A stretch of 11,348 nucleotides of DNA from Parafilimonas sp. (GTDB lineage Bacteria; Bacteroidota; Bacteroidia; Chitinophagales; Chitinophagaceae), in the NCBI GenBank assembly GCA_025927795.1, contig JAICKT010000122.1:1-11348 (forward strand), read 5' to 3'. The notes beneath the pieces were generated by a model, which saw only the letters and a list, made by a program, of their open reading frames with translations, had not been told where the DNA came from and did no database searches. The position numbers and the translations under genes were made by a program. Positions 6,635 to 11,348 of this stretch are shown in pieces; the first letter of the stretch is position 1, and every line of letters starts with the position of its first letter.

Positions 6635-7027
6635 ATGAAACCAGTAAAAGACCGCCACCTTGATGTACCTGGCGAAGCCAATCGCGATAAACACATCAAT
6701 TTTTTAGCAGAAGAAATGGGTGATGCTGACCCGGCTGATGAACAGTTTGATGATGACGATGAAAATGAAGATGTTGATACAGAAAGTACTGAAGACGTAG
6801 ATAATGGTTTTTTTACGGATGATGATAATTCTTTGCAAACAGAAGAGGAAAACGAAAACGATGATCGTCAGTCTGCAAGAAAAGAAAAGGTTTCTCCATT
6901 AGTGCCAGATGAACAAACAACATTGGGTGATAATATAACAGTTGCTAATAAAAATGAAGACATTCTTACCCCGGTAAAAGATGATGAGCAGACCATTTAT
7001 ACAAATAATAAGCATCAGGCAGGTTAA
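6635..7027 (+). CDS. Highly acidic, probably disordered small protein of unknown function
   Basis: I do not recognise a named family. Of 130 residues, 40 are Asp or Glu and only 12 are Lys or Arg, with a nearly continuous acidic core at about 30-77 (runs such as FDDDDENED and TDDDN). There is no signal peptide, membrane segment or cysteine, so it should be cytosolic and largely unstructured. The N-terminal 28 residues (DVPGEANRDKHINFLAEEMG region) are less acidic and look more constrained; they may be a short folded or binding motif. The gene follows the deacetylase by 45 bases on the same strand and precedes tRNA-Ser. Coding is supported by a clean ATG-to-TAA frame and by the non-random composition with proline and hydrophobic residues at both ends, but no homologue is known to me. 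A nucleic-acid mimic or metal or protein chaperone are possibilities only. Confidence 0.62.
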   Translation: MKPVKDRHLDVPGEANRDKHINFLAEEMGDADPADEQFDDDDENEDVDTESTEDVDNGFFTDDDNSLQTEEENENDDRQSARKEKVSPLVPDEQTTLGDNITVANKNEDILTPVKDDEQTIYTNNKHQAG

Positions 7028-7058
7028 TTTATACGGCAAATGGAATAGCTGGTTCGAG

Positions 7059-7089
7059 TTTGATTTATTCTTTTTTCCACCTATTTTTG
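7059..7089 (+). promoter_or_regulatory. Bacteroidetes-type promoter of tRNA-Ser
   Basis: A tttg -33 box (7059-7062), a 19-base spacer and tatttttg (7082-7089) match the TTTG-N19-TAnnTTTG consensus of the Bacteroidetes primary sigma factor exactly. Transcription would start near 7096, about 6 bases before the mature tRNA. The -7 box also overlaps the right arm of an 8-base inverted repeat (acggcaaa 7033-7040, tttgccgt 7086-7093). Confidence 0.72.
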
Positions 7090-7101
7090 CCGTCCTTTTA
7101 C

Positions 7102-7190
7102 GGTGAGGTGGGTGAGTGGCTCAAACCAGTAGTTTGCTAAACTGCCGTACGGGTTAAACTGTACCGAGGGTTCGAATCCCTCCCTCACCG
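7102..7190 (+). tRNA. tRNA-Ser (anticodon GCT)
   Basis: The 89-base gene folds completely. The acceptor stem is ggtgagg (7102-7108) with cctcacc (7183-7189) and discriminator G7190. The D arm has a short ggt/acc stem. The anticodon stem is gtagt/actgc (7129-7133, 7141-7145) with loop ttgctaa, giving anticodon GCT at 7136-7138. A long class II variable arm, gtacgg/ctgtac (7147-7152, 7159-7164), is diagnostic for serine here. The T arm is gaggg-ttcgaat-ccctc (7166-7182). CCA is not encoded (gctgg follows), so it must be added by nucleotidyltransferase. The tRNA reads AGC/AGU codons. An integrase-family gene lies 270 bases downstream, so the 3' end is a plausible attachment site. Confidence 0.95.
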
Positions 7191-7225
7191 CTGGAAACAG
7201 TTTATCTAACTTCAATTAATTAAAG

Positions 7226-7268
7226 AAAGCTCGTGAAACGCAAGTGGGACGCGCTTTTTTGTTTTTTA
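7226..7268 (+). terminator. Probable intrinsic terminator after tRNA-Ser
   Basis: Stem aaagc-t-cgt (7226-7234) pairs with acg-c-gcttt (7249-7257) with one internal mismatch, followed by a T-rich run (cttttttgtttttt). This is a reasonable rho-independent terminator for the tRNA transcript, although the loop is fairly long. Confidence 0.45.
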
Positions 7269-7304
7269 GCACTTCCTTAGTTTACACGGTTTTACCTCAT
7301 TTTA

Positions 7305-7361
7305 TGTCCGACTTTAGTGAGCAATTCGTACACCTGTACTCAACTTGCCAAAAGTCGGACA
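7305..7361. repeat. 11-base inverted repeat between tRNA-Ser and the recombinase
   Basis: Perfect arms tgtccgacttt (7305-7315) and aaagtcggaca (7351-7361) flank 35 bases. Those bases contain a smaller gtac-acct-gtac hairpin (7328-7339). The arms are too long to be likely by chance in this context. The position upstream of a tyrosine recombinase suggests recombinase or accessory-factor binding sites, or a structured leader. Function is inferred. Confidence 0.55.
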
Positions 7362-7400
7362 AAACTTAACACAAAGCACTTAAAGTTAACATGTTATGCA

Positions 7401-7427
7401 AATCAAACTCACGATTTGAGTTTGATT
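7401..7427. repeat. 11-base inverted repeat immediately upstream of the recombinase
   Basis: Arms aatcaaactca (7401-7411) and tgagtttgatt (7417-7427) with a 5-base spacer end 35 bases before the recombinase ATG at 7463. A further copy of gagtttgatt lies at 7056-7065, in the tRNA promoter. The tttg at 7421-7424 could serve as a weak -33 box (taactatt at 7442-7449), so the repeat is well placed to be an operator or autoregulatory site, or a set of arm-type integrase sites. Confidence 0.5.
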
Positions 7428-7462
7428 AAAAACCAATTTTATAACTATTAAAAGTGCGACTC

Positions 7463-8680
7463 ATGGAAAAAAATTTTGGATGTTTTTTCTACTTAAAGAA
7501 AAAAGGGAAAGATGAAAAAAATGAGATTGACATTTATCTCAAGATCACAGTTGATTCAGCATTTGTTCAACTAAGTACTAAACGAAAATGCTTCAAAGTA
7601 AACTGGAATGTAAAAGCAGGCAGAGCGGAAGGCAAAACAGATTATGCAAAAAGCATAAACATGTATCTCGATACGCTTCAACAAAAAGTTTTTGAAGCAA
7701 AAAGAAAACTGATTGAATTGGATATTGAAGTAACACCACATGCCATCAAAGATTTGATGTTAGGTAACAACATCAACAAGCAGAAGAACATGCTCATTGA
7801 GTTATTCAAACGTCATAATGAGCAGATAAAAGCATTGGTTGGCAAGGAATACGCCCAAGGCACTTACCAAATATTTAATCGAACCCTTAACCACACAATT
7901 GATTTTTTAAATCATTACTTAAAGGTTTCTGATATTGACATCAATAAACTCGATTATGATTTCATTAAAGAATTTGAGTTTTGGTTTAAAAGTGTAAGAA
8001 AATGTGACCACAATACAACAATGAAATACTTAAGTTGTTTCAAGAAAATAATTGTTCATTGCGTTAAGAGTGGTAAACTACTACGTGATCCATTTTTAGG
8101 TTTTAGTATGGCGAGGCGTGAAGTAGAAAAACAAGCGCTTACAGAATCTCAATTACAAGCTATAGCGAGAGAAAACTTTGGACCACCACGTTTGCGACTT
8201 GTACGTGATATATTTTTATTCTGCTGCTTCACCGGTCTTGCTTATGCAGATGTTCAAAAATTAAAACGTTCTGAAATTATTGAAGGTTCTAACAATGAAT
8301 TATGGATAATCACAAAACGACAAAAAACAAATACAACATCGAGGATACCCATACTACCAACAGCGATTGAAATTATTGACCGATATAAAGACAATATACA
8401 ATGCCAATTAAAAGGAACGGTATTACCTGTTTTAACCAATCAGAAGATGAATTCTTATTTAAAAGAAATCGCTGATAAATGTGATGTCCATTTTAATCTT
8501 ACTTTTCATATTGCACGACATACGTTTGCTACAACGGTTACCTTAAGTAATGGTGTGCCCATTGAAACTGTTGCAAAAATGCTTGGTCACCGAAATCTTA
8601 AAACAACACAGCACTATGCGAAGATTTTAGATAAGAAAATTAGTGATGATATGAAGCGGCTGAAAGATTATAAATTATAG
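7463..8680 (+). CDS. Bacteroidetes-type tyrosine recombinase (integrase)
   Basis: A site-specific recombinase of about 405 residues. Layout as in Bacteroidetes mobile-element integrases: an N-terminal arm-type DNA-binding domain (about 1-90, beginning NFGCFFYLKK), a SAM-like core-binding domain (about 100-205) and a catalytic domain (about 215-400). Visible catalytic residues are a beta-strand Lys in TKRQKT (K285 or K288), HIARH with H349 and R352, GH with H376, and the nucleophile Y385 in HYAKI. The first-Arg position found in Xer-type enzymes (TGLR) reads TGLA here (A260). I recall this in relatives of CTnDOT-type integrases, so it need not mean inactivity. I chose the ATG at 7463; a GTG at 7454 would add three residues. 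The frame is full length. No excisionase, mobilisation or cargo genes are visible beside it; the tRNA-Ser upstream is the likely integration target. Confidence 0.93.
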   Translation: MEKNFGCFFYLKKKGKDEKNEIDIYLKITVDSAFVQLSTKRKCFKVNWNVKAGRAEGKTDYAKSINMYLDTLQQKVFEAKRKLIELDIEVTPHAIKDLMLGNNINKQKNMLIELFKRHNEQIKALVGKEYAQGTYQIFNRTLNHTIDFLNHYLKVSDIDINKLDYDFIKEFEFWFKSVRKCDHNTTMKYLSCFKKIIVHCVKSGKLLRDPFLGFSMARREVEKQALTESQLQAIARENFGPPRLRLVRDIFLFCCFTGLAYADVQKLKRSEIIEGSNNELWIITKRQKTNTTSRIPILPTAIEIIDRYKDNIQCQLKGTVLPVLTNQKMNSYLKEIADKCDVHFNLTFHIARHTFATTVTLSNGVPIETVAKMLGHRNLKTTQHYAKILDKKISDDMKRLKDYKL

Positions 8681-8910
8681 CAGCTGCAATCAATAACATT
8701 TGCGGCAATAAACTAAATGTTGATATTTCAGAGGCCTGACAAAGCAATATGGAACGATTTGAAAGAATCATCTCATTTGAATCTTGCATCACACGGGACT
8801 GAAAAATAAGACTGAATAATCCGAGAATTATAGTCTCATCTTAGAACATGCAAGAATAAAAAAGAAAATTGAAACACAATCATTATTTTAGTATTCAATA
8901 AGCTTACCTT
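8681..8910. other. Intergenic region between recombinase and sensor kinase
   Basis: I find no convincing gene in these 230 bases. There is a weak interrupted hairpin, agact..ataat (8809-8820) with attat-agtct (8827-8836). The kinase upstream region offers only a poor ttg-N17-tagtattc promoter (8869-8896). No second copy of the tRNA-Ser 3' end is present, so this is not an obvious right attachment site. Confidence 0.4.
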
Positions 8911-11157
8911 ATGAGATGCTGCGCTGCCCCTCAACTTTTTATATTGATTGCGCTAATTTGCCCTAGAGTTAGCTCGTTTTCACAAAAACCACCGAACCTT
9001 GAACTTCTTTTTTCCAGATTGAAACATTATGATTCATTGCCTTCTAAAACCTATGCAGATGACAGCATTGCTGTTGGGGTAATAGGAAGGCTATGTTGGG
9101 AGTACAGGCTAATAAACAAAGATTCCGCAATGTATTATGGCAATGAAGCTATGCAGATTGCCCAACGCGCAAACTATAAAAAAGGAATTGGATTAATCTG
9201 TACTCAAATGGCGGCAGTTTACAGATTGCAGGGAGATTTTATAAATGCTCTGAATTATCATAGTAAAGCATTAGATGTATGGCTTTCTTTTAAAAATAGT
9301 AATCCCAACTATTATTATTCATCAATAATACTTGATGAAGCCAGAACTTATAATAATATGGGTATAATTTATGACCAACTCGGCGAAAACACTAAAGCTA
9401 TGGAGCTTTATTTGAAGGCATTGGCAATTGATGAATCAAAAAATAATGAAATAGGCATGGCAAATAAATTAGGGAATATTGGTACTCTGTTTTTAAAACA
9501 ATCTGACTATGATAAAGCGCTGTCTTATTATTTGAAAACACTTGATATAGCTGAAAAAAAAGATGAAAAAACTATACTCTCTGAATGCTATGGACATATT
9601 GGATTTGCGTACTGGAAAAAGCAAAACCGTGATAGCGCAATGAATTATTATCAGAAAGCGCTTAAAATGAATGAGAGCGTTGGAAATAAAAAATTGTTAA
9701 GTGATAATTTAAGCGATATGTCACTTATTTATGAAGAAGAAAAAAATTATGCAACCGCTCTCGAATACGCTAATAAATCCATCGAATTAAAAAAAGATAT
9801 TGATGACAGGTCTGGCATTGCGGCTACTTATGGAAACATCGGATCAATGTATTTAAATTTAAATCAATTACCGGAAGCAGAAAAATATCTTATCACTGCA
9901 AAAAACATGGCAGATAGTTTAAGTGAAAAATCACTTCAATTGGATCAATACATGCATTTATGTTCCCTGTATACTAAAAAGGAGCAATATCATGAGGCAC
10001 TAATTTATGAGCAAAAAGCTACAGCATTTAAAGATTCGCTTTTCAATCAGCAAAAAACGCAAGAGCTAACAAGTAAAGAATTAAATTATGAGTTCGATAA
10101 AAAAACTGCCGCATCAAAAGCTGAATATGAAAAACAGATTGCAATTGCCGAAGCCAATAAAAAGTTAGCAATTGCTGAATCTGAAAAGAAAACTATTCAG
10201 GCAGAAACTGAAAAAAAATTGGGCATTGCAAATGCTGAAACGAAAAGAGTGGCTGCGGAAGCAGAAACAGAAAAAACAATTTTAGAATCAAATAAAAGAA
10301 TCGCAATTACCGAGGCGGGAAGAAAAAGAAACCAGGCAGAAGCCGACAAGAAAATAGCGGTATCAAATGCAGCATTAGAAAAGCAAACATTAATGCGCAA
10401 TGCAATTGCAGCCGGTGCGGGTATTTTAATTTTATCATCTTTTATTAGTTTTTTCTTTTACAAACGCAAAAGAGATGCAGACCAAAAACAAAAAGAAACC
10501 TATTTAAACTTACAGGCTGCCGAAAATGAAATGAAAGCGTTACGTTCTCAAATGAACCCTCACTTTATATTTAATGCACTTGGTTCTATCCAATCATTTT
10601 TATTAAATAATCAGCCTGCTGATGCAGATAAATATTTATTGAAATTTAAAGAGCTTATTCGGCTTGTTCTTGAGAATTCAAGGCAGCAACAAGTTGCATT
10701 GGCTGAAGATATGAAAGCAATGGAGCTTTATATGCAACTTGAGAATATTCGAATGAATAATCCTTTCTCTTACCATTTCCAAATTGATAATAACATCAAT
10801 ACCGAGCAAGCCGAAATACCGGCGCTTATACTTCAACCATTTATTGAAAATGCAATATGGCATGGATTACAGTGTAAAAAAGAAGCGGGGGGACGCATTA
10901 GCATTCTTGTCAATAAGCAAGATGATAATTTGGTTTGCATTGTAGAAGACAATGGTGTTGGAAGAAGCAGTGAAAAGAATAAAACAAATTCTCCGTTCAA
11001 AAAGGAATCTTTAGGTATTAAGCTAACGGAAGAAAGATTAAAAATCTTAAACGCAATAAAAAAAGTAAACGCATATTTTAAAATTACCGATCTTTTTACA
11101 AATGATAATAAACCCTGCGGCACAAGGGTAAAACTTGTTTTGCCATTTAGTGCATGA
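8911..11157 (+). CDS. LytS-type sensor histidine kinase with TPR sensor region and long coiled coil
   Basis: This 748-residue protein is the sensor of a two-component system. It has an N-terminal signal or anchor segment (hydrophobic about 8-18, SFSQ near 22-25). Tetratricopeptide repeats follow (about 65-370) with typical pieces such as YNNMGIIYDQLGENTKAMELYLKAL. Next comes an Ala/Glu/Lys-rich coiled coil (about 380-495) and one membrane span (about 497-517, followed by KRKR). The cytoplasmic kinase domain (about 525-748) is of the His_kinase (LytS/YehU) class: phospho-accepting H551 in NPHFIFN, N box PFIENAIWHG with N647, VEDNGVG with D680, and SLGIKLTEERL. Topology therefore puts the TPR sensor outside the cytoplasmic membrane, and the signal is unknown. 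The TGA at 11155-11157 overlaps the ATG of the response regulator at 11154, which indicates translational coupling with its partner. Confidence 0.93.
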   Translation: MRCCAAPQLFILIALICPRVSSFSQKPPNLELLFSRLKHYDSLPSKTYADDSIAVGVIGRLCWEYRLINKDSAMYYGNEAMQIAQRANYKKGIGLICTQMAAVYRLQGDFINALNYHSKALDVWLSFKNSNPNYYYSSIILDEARTYNNMGIIYDQLGENTKAMELYLKALAIDESKNNEIGMANKLGNIGTLFLKQSDYDKALSYYLKTLDIAEKKDEKTILSECYGHIGFAYWKKQNRDSAMNYYQKALKMNESVGNKKLLSDNLSDMSLIYEEEKNYATALEYANKSIELKKDIDDRSGIAATYGNIGSMYLNLNQLPEAEKYLITAKNMADSLSEKSLQLDQYMHLCSLYTKKEQYHEALIYEQKATAFKDSLFNQQKTQELTSKELNYEFDKKTAASKAEYEKQIAIAEANKKLAIAESEKKTIQAETEKKLGIANAETKRVAAEAETEKTILESNKRIAITEAGRKRNQAEADKKIAVSNAALEKQTLMRNAIAAGAGILILSSFISFFFYKRKRDADQKQKETYLNLQAAENEMKALRSQMNPHFIFNALGSIQSFLLNNQPADADKYLLKFKELIRLVLENSRQQQVALAEDMKAMELYMQLENIRMNNPFSYHFQIDNNINTEQAEIPALILQPFIENAIWHGLQCKKEAGGRISILVNKQDDNLVCIVEDNGVGRSSEKNKTNSPFKKESLGIKLTEERLKILNAIKKVNAYFKITDLFTNDNKPCGTRVKLVLPFSA

Positions 11158-11348
11158 TAAACACAGTTATTATTGAAGACAATCAAAAACATGTTGAAAA
11201 ACTTAATAAGCTGCTAAAAGATAATTTTTCAGACATACATGTGCTTGCTGTTTGTATCACGGTCAATCAGGGTATAAACGCAATAAGAAAATATAAACCA
11301 CAACTCGTTTTCTTAGATGTACAATTAGAACCTGGCAGCGGGTTTGAA
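11154..11348 (+). CDS. Response regulator, receiver domain (truncated by the window edge)
   Basis: The frame opens at ATG 11154, overlapping the kinase stop by four bases (ATGA), and remains open for all 65 codons available. It begins MINTVIIEDNQKHVEKL, with the acidic pair E8-D9 of a receiver domain. KPQLVFLDVQLEPGSGFE follows, where D55 is the expected phospho-acceptor and the following loop has the usual PGxxGFE form. Because the partner is a LytS-type kinase, the missing C-terminus is probably a LytTR DNA-binding domain, but this cannot be seen here. Confidence 0.92.
   Translation, partial: MINTVIIEDNQKHVEKLNKLLKDNFSDIHVLAVCITVNQGINAIRKYKPQLVFLDVQLEPGSGFE

Noticed and set aside
8748..8801. 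17-codon frame (MERFERIIS...) between recombinase and kinase
   Set aside because: It is too short, with no promoter, conservation or ribosome-binding evidence.
8681..8910. Right attachment site of an integrated element
   Set aside because: I found no repeat of the tRNA-Ser 3' end in this interval or in the rest of the window.
10197..11192. Minus-strand open frames opposite the kinase
   Set aside because: The plus-strand kinase has complete H, N and G boxes; the antisense frames are by-products of its codon use.

Overview
The window looks like a chromosomal segment of an AT-rich Bacteroidota, probably of the Chitinophagia type. This is inferred from four things: secreted proteins whose signal peptides end in Ala-Gln or Ser-Gln, TTTG/TAnnTTTG promoter boxes with no Shine-Dalgarno sequences, a fused IcmF mutase, and a TPR-LytS type sensor kinase followed by a response regulator. 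No 16S or other marker gene is present, so the taxonomy is inference.

Layout. At the left edge, on the minus strand, lies the N-terminal part of an exported GH20-like glycosidase (1-642). A 150-base divergent intergenic region with two adjacent inverted repeats separates it from a plus-strand run. That run holds icmF (793-4638, fused isobutyryl-CoA mutase), a secreted PliI-like lysozyme-inhibitor family protein (4662-5249), an exported polysaccharide deacetylase (5285-6589) and a very acidic, probably disordered small protein (6635-7027). Then comes a tRNA-Ser(GCT) with its own well-formed promoter (7059-7190), a region rich in inverted repeats (7226-7427), and a Bacteroidetes-type tyrosine recombinase (7463-8680). 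The window ends with a two-component system: a TPR/coiled-coil/transmembrane LytS-type kinase (8911-11157) whose stop overlaps the start of a response regulator (11154 to beyond the window).

The most unusual object is icmF. Its cobalamin-binding, G-protein chaperone and mutase domains all keep their key residues. However, the linker between the first two domains has acquired, in frame, a complete DUF559 (PD-(D/E)XK-like) nuclease domain and two GC-rich palindromes related to each other in inverted orientation. The second linker, between the G domain and the mutase, carries a third, AT-rich palindrome in frame. This looks like repeated colonisation of domain linkers of a housekeeping enzyme by palindromic elements, one probably carrying a nuclease. 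It recalls Rickettsia palindromic elements or an intein without splicing. The second accessory zone is the tRNA-Ser/recombinase junction, a classic integration context, although no far attachment site or cargo is visible here.
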